Part shown: piece by piece, positions 46,101 to 56,300 of the stretch
Layout of the letters: every line of letters begins with the position of its first letter
How positions within the stretch are numbered: the first letter of the stretch is position 1
Assembly (NCBI RefSeq): GCF_905163445.1
Contig: NC_053187.1
Location: 19,019,001 to 19,083,000, forward strand
DNA: 64,000 bases
Reading direction: 5' to 3'
Source of the DNA: Pararge aegeria
Taxonomy: Eukaryota; Arthropoda; Insecta; Lepidoptera; Nymphalidae
Program-made: the position numbers and the translations under genes
The notes under the pieces: model-generated
The model's input: the letters and a program-made list of their open reading frames with translations, nothing else
Databases searched by the model: none
Told to the model about the DNA's origin: nothing

Positions 46101-47757
46101 AAAGGAGTACGATGAACAAAATGATAACGAGAAAACTAAAATAATGACAACTTCTGTTAAACCAACAATAAGAAAAAAGACCAGAGGCACGACTACTACA
46201 ATCAAGCCTATTAAAGTCGAAAATGAAACTGAGCCACCTAAACTCCGTCTTGTTACCAGATTCCGTGATTATGAACCAAATCAAGAAACAATAACTAGTT
46301 ATGATGCTACTACAATACCAAATGATAATGAGCGCAACTCTCCAAAGTATACAGAAAAGAAAAGGAAATCGACGAAAAGCACTTTAGTCACTGATACAAA
46401 GACTTATGGAGAGGGAGATGGAGATGAAGACGATATGAGAAAAGAGGAAGTTGATGATTTAATTGGTGTAAAGCATGATGAAGAATATTTACCTTTGTAT
46501 GACAGAGTTGTCAATAAAATAAATCGTTTAAAAAATGAAGATTTGAATAAAAAAATGGATCATAGCTACGATAGCGATGTTTATGGTGATAATGCGAGTG
46601 AAGATAAATTCCACTTTGATGAGGATGACGATGATGATGAAGAGGAGGAGGAAGAAGAGGAGGAGGAGGATGAGGAGGAAAATGACGACAGTGGTGTAAA
46701 AGATAAAGATAATGACGAATACGAAGATGAGGGTGAGGATAAAGAAAACGAACAAGCTGAAACTAATTCAAATGATAAAGAAAGTCAATTAGAGATCACA
46801 ACTTCGGAGCCAACTAAGAGAACATTAGCTAAAACTACTGAAGCTCCAGCTACAACAACGGAATCACGTAGCGCGGAAATACAATTAAAACCAACCATAT
46901 CTAAAAAGAAAATGGAAATACACACAGAACTACCTTTTAATAAATCTTCACCACATGTTACTCAATTTAAACAAGACATTAAAGAATTTGAAATCATCAA
47001 GGAATTGACACCTAAACCTAAAAAGAAAAATAATAAAAACAAAGAAACTTTAGATTTATTCAGAGATGAGAAGTTAGCAGAAGAAGTAAATAAATTAGGA
47101 GATGTAGAAGTTTTTAGGGAAAATTTGGATGTGAAATCGGGACCAAAACATGGTGGAAATTACAGAAGTATAACACCGGAAGAGTTAGAAAAAGAAAATA
47201 GACATGTTAAAAATAAAGGTGACGTCGAAACCTCACAGACTGAAACAAGAAAGTTTATAGAAGTAAATACGGAAATACCTTCAAGAAGACGCGTTGGTTA
47301 TACAAGTCGTAGTACTCCACAGAGAAATGGCAGCGAGAAAAGTGATAAATATGTAGAGCTTCGTGACACCTACGATCCAAAGCCACGTTTGCATGGTGGA
47401 AATTTGAAACTGCCGCAAAGCAGAAGTCAAAACCGCAATAGTAAAAGTGAAAGATATGTTGACATTAACGAAGATGAAAATGAGGAACCGTCACGTATGC
47501 ACGGTGGTAATTTTAAATCATATGGGAGCAGTAGAAACTCCGGTCGGCCCATGCATGGTGGAAACTACAGAAGTGCGAAACTGGTTCAGTCTGAAGAAAG
47601 TGAAGAAAAACCAACTCAAACTCGCGGAAAATCAAGAGATAGGGGAAATGCAGTAGCTTCATTAAATGGGTATGCACGCGCTGTTCCAATTCTAACGACT
47701 ACGCCAGGATTTATTTTAGACCCTAGCAAACGTATGTACTACTATGTCGATGCCTAA
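43165..47757 (+). CDS. Secreted, charged, largely disordered 1530-residue proprotein (unknown)
   Basis: One uninterrupted frame; no intron is needed. Residues 1 to about 22 are a signal peptide (MHIPIVFILLVIQCTLC). The ATG has A at -3 and is preceded by GC-rich 5' UTR. Residues 30-290 are His/Pro/Tyr-rich (SFEVYHPYKSEEPALQQLYK at about 130-150). The rest is dominated by Lys, Glu, Asp, Asn, Ser and Thr and looks disordered. Three R-x-(K/R)-R sites are at 506-509, 772-775 and 950-953. Only two Cys occur after the leader (614, 669), the second in DCFKAKYFGENPLDNPFF. An acidic run spans 1152-1175. H-G-G-N repeats are at 1329, 1410, 1446 and 1464. The C-terminus is GFILDPSKRMYYYVDA. I do not recognise the family. 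The leader and basic sites suggest an extracellular or secretory-pathway precursor; cuticle, matrix or mineral-type protein is possible. Nothing in the neighbour gene settles the role. Confidence 0.85.
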   Translation: MHIPIVFILLVIQCTLCPSIRVPVNWSDDSEVNTSEQLKNTVKHEDANEEHIPHEYFHYTAKKPQFAINIAKAHGVQSPEKLFKSHPITPHTGFPKPRLGDHRIHPEKILARPYRGFVQSSGGSHYAKPATTSFEVYHPYKSEEPALQQLYKDPNVDKIRNNLRDSHHKLQKYQNEAGQSNVTKNEYVESPVEIDHRKLPQKNIPTQFEVHRPQRRPVYYNYPPKPIHRENLVSQKLRHPWSQNIAKVTPIHYRPIKNHLHGLRQQHSLKFDDERNEYPQLLPQEDEEESEGYDIYQKGKARFVQLKDDVDDTINKVLQQNRQHAGSNLESHSEERDNENTSSKEVDDDDFVPVKNYAQVRKTEVTKHLPREAAVQDAENFEEIQNAPRLREAIKSKKAQIVYSEEGYEDTAYDHAGEQKHASDHENHGGYLKQDAESKGKYKTPSLSTKYKNKEGSKHGNQIEHDEKWENDIKQNEDEDESDYYESEEEVSDNNNETEESEENNRNKRNTEGIVNLDIGISKKNIDTLKEKNKEQDVVNHVVIKRDVLLNASNEKSIQKKQADSIKKKYPYYFQNLKLLSKNSPLRYAENFELIPKKSNGGSEFYDSKSQLECPEVEDDVDAIPDKLKKEGHPDESIENLSEEAKDKAKFSTLENKQRLKGLGDKIDCFKAKYFGENPLDNPFFQEDTIENPEPVIKPTLDVFNNIQVDKYTEDELLTQNSDIINVLGVVRKNQNESSSPSTAINVDRAKYNSNVTFSIPDTKNLTLSYIRKKRATPFTYEPYKIIKDSQIPDSKKTTTSSNISPLIKQLQLSRVIDKVTMNQDKDLSVKKNNTKVYKTIGKGDRKENQNDKSNDTSIPSFVDVNSDLRRGEPRYEIRPQNHKPQYTPVENKKAISRVDNKEQTAYIESTTQNQLKKSKRRKPTMKPYFDVSQFLPKSIDTQNTASSNRVRRIIRTSTVIPTTERLNRQKYRQSNSSEKEYDEQNDNEKTKIMTTSVKPTIRKKTRGTTTTIKPIKVENETEPPKLRLVTRFRDYEPNQETITSYDATTIPNDNERNSPKYTEKKRKSTKSTLVTDTKTYGEGDGDEDDMRKEEVDDLIGVKHDEEYLPLYDRVVNKINRLKNEDLNKKMDHSYDSDVYGDNASEDKFHFDEDDDDDEEEEEEEEEEDEEENDDSGVKDKDNDEYEDEGEDKENEQAETNSNDKESQLEITTSEPTKRTLAKTTEAPATTTESRSAEIQLKPTISKKKMEIHTELPFNKSSPHVTQFKQDIKEFEIIKELTPKPKKKNNKNKETLDLFRDEKLAEEVNKLGDVEVFRENLDVKSGPKHGGNYRSITPEELEKENRHVKNKGDVETSQTETRKFIEVNTEIPSRRRVGYTSRSTPQRNGSEKSDKYVELRDTYDPKPRLHGGNLKLPQSRSQNRNSKSERYVDINEDENEEPSRMHGGNFKSYGSSRNSGRPMHGGNYRSAKLVQSEESEEKPTQTRGKSRDRGNAVASLNGYARAVPILTTTPGFILDPSKRMYYYVDA

Positions 47758-48006
47758 AACAGATTAGTATTTATTTAAATCTGTAAATAGACTTTAAGAA
47801 GTAAAAACTAGAAAGTGCCACAACCTTACTTCTTATCTCTTTCGCGGAATTGTGAGAGTGTATAATTTTTTATGATAATTGATCTAAGAAGTTATAATAA
47901 CTATTTCTTACCTATGTATTATAGAAGTATTAATTTTAAGGATCTGTGATAAATATACTGTTAGAATTTGAATTTGTATGCATAATGATATTTATATTGT
48001 TGAATT

Positions 48007-48012
48007 ATTAAA
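48007..48012 (+). terminator. Possible poly(A) signal ATTAAA
   Basis: ATTAAA 250 nt after the stop of the 1530-residue gene, followed about 20 nt later by a T-rich run. A variant signal; other AT-rich candidates lie between 47880 and 48000. Confidence 0.4.
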
Positions 48013-49310
48013 CTTGGAGACAAACCTTTATTTTTTTTTTATTCAAATCTCATTACAGAACTCGTGCTTATTTGTGTGTCCACTGGTGCAATAGTAAAGC
48101 CTGGCTCAGGCTATTCTTAACCTACAATTTCGACATTCAAAACAAGTACCGTGTTATAGTGTGCTGTCCCAAGTAAAGCAATATAAACAAAGTGCTCCAG
48201 ATTCCATTTAGACTCGAGCGTTCACCTTAATACAGAAACTGAACTTTCACTTAAACGGCATTTAACTACATTTTATATTATTATTGGAAATTTTATATGC
48301 AAAGATACAGGTTGACTTTATTTGAATTTGGAGAATTAAATTAAATTTATTTAAATGTTACATTAATTTACGAAACATCGATGATTAAATTTACGAGACT
48401 ATTTTTATTGATGAGGATTAAAGAATATCAGCATATCGTACGGCTCGACAGTAACGTATGAAATATTCACCTCAAATTCAACATTCATTGTTTCAAGTAC
48501 ACCTTGTATATGATCACTTTTGAAAGGGTAATACGTCTTTGTATTTAAATCATAAGAAATATGACCGATATAGAAAAAAAATATATATTGGCAAGTCTTT
48601 TTTATTAAAATCTATATCTTACATAACGAATAAATCTAACCTAAATAAAATTAAATACAGAATAATTTAAGTTAAATAATTAACATTGCAAATTTAATTT
48701 GGCTTCGTTTATAAATTACAGGTAAACAATAAAATAAATTTACTATTGCCGCATCTACTTAAAGCTCCTAATGTGAAAATAAATTATATATAGTACATTT
48801 TCCGTAATTATAAAATATAATAGCACGTGGTTCAGTAGAGTAAATCAGACATCCATGTGATTTTAATTAAAAAAAAAGTGTCTAGTATATTAATGCCTGT
48901 CTATATGGCGGCTGATATTTTATCCAAAAGTAATTTGGGGTCTACTGTACGCTGTTATAGAGACATACCACATATAGACATATCATTTAAATATCGCACT
49001 CAAGACCTAAAAATGACCTAAAAACAAACTATAATTGAAAATTGTGATTCTTATTTCTTTGTAGATCAAATACATATTTTGATTGAATTACTTAAATTCA
49101 AACTAATAACCAGATGGATATAGAATTCATACTGCCGAATCTTGAGCTATAATTGATGTCTTAGAATCTAAACAAAGTGTTTTTATCATCATCATCATTA
49201 TTATCATCCTACCCATTCCTTCAGAGCTCAGGTCTCCGGAATAAGACAGGAGGAAGGCAGAGTATTTCAATTATGAGTACTGAAATTCTTAAACTAAATA
49301 CTAAAACATT
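48013..49310. other. AT-rich spacer between convergent genes
   Basis: No gene. A LINE-1 3' fragment is at 48469-48530 (TTCATTGTTTCAAGTACACC, then ATCACTTTTGAAAGG). The remainder is simple AT-rich DNA. 49180-49205 is a CATCAT run. Confidence 0.4.
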
Positions 49311-49316
49311 TTTATT
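49311..49316 (-). terminator. AATAAA directly after the NT1 stop codon
   Basis: On the minus strand AATAAA occupies 49316-49311, immediately after the TAA stop (49319-49317). If used, the 3' UTR would be only some 20-30 nt; a later signal may be used instead. Confidence 0.35.
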
Positions 49317-50330
49317 TTACTTATGTTTCTTCCGTCCTATTGAGTTTGTATTTTTGGTATCCAACAATGGTCGGTTTATTGGCTTCCATTCAGTTTCAGA
49401 CGACGTAACATAAGTTTGTGCATTATCTTCTCTATCAATTGAATCCTGATTTTTCTCGTAATCCTCGAAGAAATCAATAATAGGATGGTAATTATAATTA
49501 ACTTTCTTGTTATTAACTGTATCTTCCCTTACAATTTTACTTTGATCAAACGGTATATAGTTAGTAAAATTTCTTTCGGTTGTAACTGCTTGAAGTTTCG
49601 GAGCTATTGTAGGTCGTGGATTAAAATTAGAGTTAATATTTATTTCTCTTTCGTCTACATCTTCATTGAAATCTGTAGAACTGTCTAAATCATAAGCCCC
49701 AACAGCAGATGTACCAGATGATACTAAATCTTCTGGCCCCGTTGATATCTTTTTCCTTATAGGCCTTCGACTGGGTCTAACAGGACCTCTTTTGAATTGA
49801 CTGTCATTAGTTTTGTATTTGTTAAAACTTTCTTTAGAGAATGCAAATGAAGATGGTGCTGCAGGCGTTGGAGGTTCTAAATAGCTGGGCAATGTGACAG
49901 ATTCCAAGGCTGCTATCCCAGTAGGATTTCGAGGAACCGGTCTTTTAATGTTTCTTACCGAGGTTGCTTGGTTAAACGAATCAGGGAAGTATGTATTACC
50001 GTAGGAATCGCTGGGATTCGATGCTACACTGCTATACTCTTCATTGTCATTTATTTTTAAATTATTGAATGTCGATCCAGGTATCAAATTGTAATTATCT
50101 GTTAGTGATGGGAATGACTCTGCGGCTGTTGGTTTATTGAGGCTAAATGGAGTTTTGGATAGGCTTGGTCTCTGAATACTGGATTGTACGGATTCAAATG
50201 CCTGGTTGCCGTGTTCAGATGATAAATCTTCGCCGGGAAAGTGCTCGGACGATGTTTCATGCATTCTATGGCCTAAAGGTGGAAACGATACGCTGTAACC
50301 TTCTATGTGACAGGAGCAGCATGTAGGAAC
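49317..50330 (-). CDS. NT1: NT1 exon G (last): end of cystine knot and C-terminal tail
   Basis: Starts after TTTCAG in phase 0 with VPTCCSC, the closing cysteines of the knot, then HIEGYSVSFPPLGHRMHE. The remaining 330 residues are rich in Ser, Pro, Asn and Asp with basic patches (RRPIRKK) and no Cys, ending GRKKHK and TAA. Low-complexity composition suggests disorder. An initiator Met inside the exon is not the true start. Confidence 0.88.
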   Translation of the reverse strand, partial: VPTCCSCHIEGYSVSFPPLGHRMHETSSEHFPGEDLSSEHGNQAFESVQSSIQRPSLSKTPFSLNKPTAAESFPSLTDNYNLIPGSTFNNLKINDNEEYSSVASNPSDSYGNTYFPDSFNQATSVRNIKRPVPRNPTGIAALESVTLPSYLEPPTPAAPSSFAFSKESFNKYKTNDSQFKRGPVRPSRRPIRKKISTGPEDLVSSGTSAVGAYDLDSSTDFNEDVDEREININSNFNPRPTIAPKLQAVTTERNFTNYIPFDQSKIVREDTVNNKKVNYNYHPIIDFFEDYEKNQDSIDREDNAQTYVTSSETEWKPINRPLLDTKNTNSIGRKKHK

Positions 50331-53300
50331 CTGAAATAATTTTCAAATTTGAATGAGTGTATTGAAACCAATATGACCAACAAAAAAACAGAATAGCTGA
50401 GAGATCAACATATAATCAACCCAGTGTCGGCCAACTACTAGGCACTTGTCTCCTCTCAGAGTCAGGGAGATTTAGGGTTGAGGTGCTAATGGACAACGGT
50501 CTAAAGCCTGGCCACTACACTGGCCAAGTCCGAACTGGTAGACTTCCAACACCTCTGAGAACGTTATGGAGAATTCTCATTAAAGCATTCACTAAAGACA
50601 TTCTCCTAAAGCATTCATTTTCTTAAATTAAAAAACCCACATTACTCCGAAAAGTTAGAGGTTAGAGAGTAAGAGCATCGGGAACCGAACTCAGTCACCG
50701 CAAAAGGTAGGCCGAAGCTCTTACCACGAGGCTATCAGCGCTTTATTCTTTAACATACTTACTTTAAATATATCCATGTGCAAACCATTTTGTTGGTCCC
50801 ATGTTAGAAGTCTGTGATAGTTGTAAACTTGAACACATTTGGATTTAAAATTGTCCGTGAGGTAAGTACAGGACTCCTTTGGCTTTCTGAAATTGAAGAA
50901 ACAGAATTCGTAGTCAAGCGAAAACTTTTCGTGCAATAAGAAAATACTATAAACCTACGAAGGCTTTTATTTTTAAGCATTAAGAGAAGGTTAATTAGGG
51001 CAGGGAATTTATTTATCTACAACTGGCGACCCGCCCCGGCTATGCGCGGGTGTAATTTAGTTACTAATGAAGACTTTGAAGTGATTCACCAATCTCGTAA
51101 GGTTTAGGCAAAGTCTGCAATTTAAGCGCACAAAAGTATGTTTGAAAATTGAAAATTTTCGATTTTTTTCTACAATTATATACATGTTTATTACATATAA
51201 ACCTTCCTCTAAAATCACACTATCTTTCGGTAAAAACTACATTAAAATAGAAATTTGAAAAGCATTGAGCATAGCAGTAAGTAAGAAAAAAGTATAGGTA
51301 CATATATAGTTATTAAAAACAGCAAGCAAGATGAACAGCTAGTTGAACAAAGATTAGTGTAAATGTACATCATACAAAAGTATTTTTTAAAAGATGCAGT
51401 TTTAATTTTCTTTAAGAAGCTAAAAAACAGGTTCACGTCAATACATTCATCGTTATAATGCTTTGTTTAATTTAAAACAAGCTGTTACTTGCTACTTCGC
51501 CCACGTTTGTTATGCTATTTTGAAATTACCACGGGAACCGTTTTATTTACTTTGGCATGTATGTATGGAGACTACGGAGCCACCTCCGTGCCGGTTAAAC
51601 AATCGGTTTAAACCTGTGCAAACCTAAAATTTTGCATTCGGAATCTTATTTCGGAGTATTTCAGGTGCCTGCCTCGGATGCATGAATGAATGAATGAATG
51701 AATACACTTTCATTGTACACCAAAGAAAAAAAGTAGTTACAGAGATATAAATACATATCAAGAGAGTACAATTTGGTGGTCTTATCGCTACATAGCGATT
51801 TCTTTCAGGCAACCAATGGCGTAAAAGGAAAAAACATAGAAAAGAGGTAGGTGGTGCAATAAATAATATTTAAATTTATACAAATATATAAATAAAATAT
51901 ATGTATATATAATAATATTACATATAAACAATACAAATAAAATATATAACATAAATACTTATAAATAAATAACATTTAAAAATAATAAAATAAAATTACA
52001 CACTTAAATGCATGCTTTATATGTGCCAAATTTCAGTGAGTTTAGTTTAGCTGTTGGCTGTGCAAATGGAATAAACCAGCTATTATTATTAAACAGCTAT
52101 TCATCCAACTACAACACAAACATTTTCTAGTTGTGGGAATCGAACCCGCGGCTTTGGACTCTGAAATAGGGTCGCTACCCACTGCGCCAATGATGCGTCT
52201 TATATAATACGTTAAGATAACATTTTGTGCGAAACATGGCACATGGACTGTAATCGAAGATTCTTATTCCTGTGGCCTTAGTACAAGATTTACAATTAAA
52301 TTTCAAATTGCAAATTTATTTATTAAAAGATTTGCATTAGTAACAATGAAAGCTACTAGTACTTACTTATAATTAAGTATATTAATCAGAGGACTATCCA
52401 TTTTGCCGGCAATCATGCGTAGGATGAATCATTAATCCTCGCGGTCTCTTAGGCCCAACTGTCAGTTCGGACAGTACCCTAACCCACCGTTAGAGATTGC
52501 TAAAATGCACTTGCACCCAACCTGTTTGTGCCGTGTGGGAATGCACACGGCTTGCTTTTGTCATGCAAAAGACTACGGTAAGTTTTAATTTATGATTATG
52601 CATATCGCTCTGTCTTAGGGTCGGAGAGGCCGAGGGGTTAAGGATCAATTAAGGAGTCGTTAGGGTTTTAAAGAAACTTGCTTACAGGCATTTCTCAAGG
52701 CGCAAAGTCTGCGTATGTTCTCCCGTGTTCACGATGTATTTCCACTGCCCTGATGTAGCCCTGGCTCGCTGCGGCCGCGCGTACTTCACTGTGCTGGGAC
52801 ACATGAACCCGGCTTCACCCGCACTTGCGAAATCACGGTTCGCTGTGTCGCCTCGCCTTAAACAAATAACAACACATGAGACAAATAAATACAATTCCAA
52901 ATATTATACGCCGTGTGGTGACGGCAGATAAGAATACGACTAAATATCCAGTGAACAGTAGTAATTCTACAAGTTTTGGAGGTGGGCGTGGTCACTGATA
53001 CGCAATCATTGTTTCATTAAGTAGCGGATAAGTTATGATGTACGAGATGACTAAGGGAACATAACTGAGAACGGGCACATCCACCAACCCTTCTGCCCAG
53101 CGTGATGATTAAAGGCGATCCCTCCCGCTGCGAGAACTCTTTAATCCAGCAGACATTTCCTGGCTACTGATGAGGCTTTAACTATATAGTTAGCACCCTA
53201 CCGACAAAGACGTATTTACGATTAAACTTTCCGATACGATGCCGATTAAGGTTATAATGTACGTATGTAAATAAGATAATAATAAGTACTAAAGTTAATA

Positions 53301-56300
53301 ATGTAAATAAGTATATAATGTATTTAAGTAATTAATACTCTTAAGTACATAATGAACTTAAGTAAATAAATAAGTATATAAGGTAAGTAAGTTATATAAG
53401 TAAATAATGTAAATAAGTATATAATGACTTTGACTTAAAGTTATATAGTTAAATAATGTACGTAAGCAAATAATATAAATAAGTAAATAATGTACTTTTT
53501 ATCTGAAGTAAATAATTTACGTAAGTAAATAATGTACGTATGTAAATAATTTATTTAAGTAAATAATATAAATAAGTAAATAATGTATTTAAGTTAGTAA
53601 TTTATTTATGTAAATAATTTTCTTAAGTAATTAAATAAGTATGTAATGTAAGTAAGTTATATAAGTAAATAATGTACGTAAGGAATTAATTTACTTAAAG
53701 TGACCGAGTAATGATCGAGGTGTAATATAACTGTTACACCCCAGACAATTTGCATCCCACTAAATACCACACCACAGTAAATAAATATCTTTCAAGTTTT
53801 TGGTTATCTGTAGGTATCATGAGAAAATTATAGCTTGCGGACACTTCGATTTCCCACCCTGTAGCATCAGAACCAGAATGAAAACTGTGTGCATATTAAA
53901 AAATGTGAATACTAGAGATTTACATTTCGAATATTGGATAGAAGCAGGCGTTACTTTGCGGAAATCCATAATATATTATGAAAATTAAGCTAAATTTTCT
54001 ATCCTCCGCAAAAGGAGGAGAATCTTTATGGTGTAATTTATAATTTGTTCAATCCTTTTACTCCTCACCAAACAGATCTTCGGCAACCCTCTACGCACGT
54101 TTCGGTCCGAAACCTCAGGAAATGTCGACTTCACAATGACTTTACATTTTGAATATCCTGCTTTTATGGGTCAGAAATGTTCTTTTATGACACTTCCATT
54201 TTCACCATAATGCTATGAGAGATTCGAGTACAAAAAAACAACTACCAATCATATAACCCGCGAATGAGCTAAGCGAATTGTGCTAAATTAATTCATTCGA
54301 GACAAACCTTGACCTCCCCGTTTTACGTGCTATCATTAGGCCAATGAAAATGGACCTGCATTTTAACCTGATTTTCACGCAAAAGATTTGTAGACAAACC
54401 TAACTTGGCTATATTTCTTTTGGTTTATATAACACGTCCTCCATGGCGTTGTGAGCGTTGGGTCTCATAAATGGAAGGACCCGGGATCCCTGACAGTTTC
54501 CATTTGGGAATTACAGGCGCATGAGGCTGAACAACTACGTCTCAGGTTGATGGACACAGGGCGCCATGTTGCAGGATGTGCCTCGTATACCCTGCGAAGT
54601 GTTGCTCTGTTTTTTTTAATTGACATCTTGGAAATGTCTCTGAAAAAGTTCAAAGTTTGTATTAAACGTAAGCTTATAGAAAACTCCTATTATAGTATAA
54701 AGGACTACGTAATCGATATAAAAGCTTGGGTGTGAATTATTGCTCTAACCAGGTTGCTCTTCTAATAATTTTAAATGACATTGTGAGATGAAAAACACCC
54801 GGCTTTGTTGTGGGCTTCTTCTTAGACCAGGACGCTTTTGGAACCCTCGTTGCTTTAGTTTTAAGTTTACGAATGTGGTTATCGCCATCATGTCACTACC
54901 GTGTAATTTTTATGTACGCATCAAAAGTGCCCACCTATGGGCCTACTTGAATAAAGATATTTTTGACTTTGACTTTGACTTTTGTTAATAGGGGATGGTA
55001 TTCCACCTACCGTCTGCTTGGTCCGACAATTATCACTATATAAAAAAAAACAAACATTTTTCTCTGGTCTGGCTTCGGCCGTGGCTAGTCACCCTACCGA
55101 CAAAGACGTCCCAGCGATTTAGTGTTCCGGTTTCGGTGCGTGGTGGCTTCCAACAGCCATACCCCTAACAATTTAGCCGGCTACCACCTTAGATTGCTTT
55201 ATCACTTACTAACTACGCAATTACTAGTAGGATATAAAAAAAAACATTTCTATTAGTTTATAAACAAGCAATAACTTTATGTAAACAACGCATTGCAAAA
55301 GTTAATTTGCTTCTGGTAACAGTGTCGCCATTGTATTTTAACCGCAAGAAAAGATTGACAAGTCCTAATTTGTGAAATCTCTGATCAAAACTGCTATTAT
55401 CTGTGCTGTATTCTCGTTGTATAACGCTTCAATTCACGTTGTTGCAATTTGATTTAATAACTTTTGTTATTAGTTATTACAATATCGTCTATTACCGAGC
55501 AAGATTGCACATCTCAAAGACTACTTGTTAAGATACGAGCTTATGGGGGTTGGTTTAAATGTAAACCCACAATATATCTTGCATGTCATTTATACATATT
55601 ATGTAACTGATACGGTAAGTAACAATATTATGTTTTAACGAACTAAAGTCGCAGAGCGCAGTTTGTAGGGGTATCCGGACAGCCGAAGAAACGCGAGACA
55701 GCGCGAAAATTTCCGAATATCTATCGTGACGTTGCGTATTTTAGGGACATTATCAGGCAGGGTACGACGAATAAACTGCCATTCTAAAATATCATTGTTT
55801 TAAGGAAATTATATATTATAATTTTACTTGACATGTTCTGTCTGTAAGTATTTTGGTACAAATACTGGTTATAGATAACAATCTTTTTCTTAAGAGACGG
55901 CACTCATATAATATTTCAATTATTATTTCGAAAAGTGTTGCTATAACACTCACGCCTAATTAAAGTTCTTTATTTATATAAGTTAGCCTGGCCGTAGATG
56001 TAATCTGTATCTAGACTTCAACACTAAGAAGCATGACTTTGGCTTTAAATTTGGATGCCAGATTTGTAGGAAAACTCTATTTACCTGTTAGACACAAGGT
56101 AGTGTTCCGCAGTATACTTCGCCTCCTGGGCAGCAGTGATTCCGTCTACAGCACCCTCCCCTGGGTCTTTGAAGTCCGCCAACAGCGCACCCGCGGCTGC
56201 TTTGTTCCGCCTTATGCTACCAATGATTGCGTCTCTGGAAATTCAATTAATATTTAATATCGTTGTTTCATCATATCAACCCATTACCGGCCCACTGGTC

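Noticed and set aside
45819..46755. Open frames antisense to the 1530-residue gene, hydrophobic in translation
   Set aside because: They are complements of Glu/Lys/Asp-rich codons, which read as Phe/Leu/Ile/Val on the other strand.
53255..53700. CRISPR-like array
   Set aside because: Units are contiguous and degenerate without spacers, and the genome is animal.
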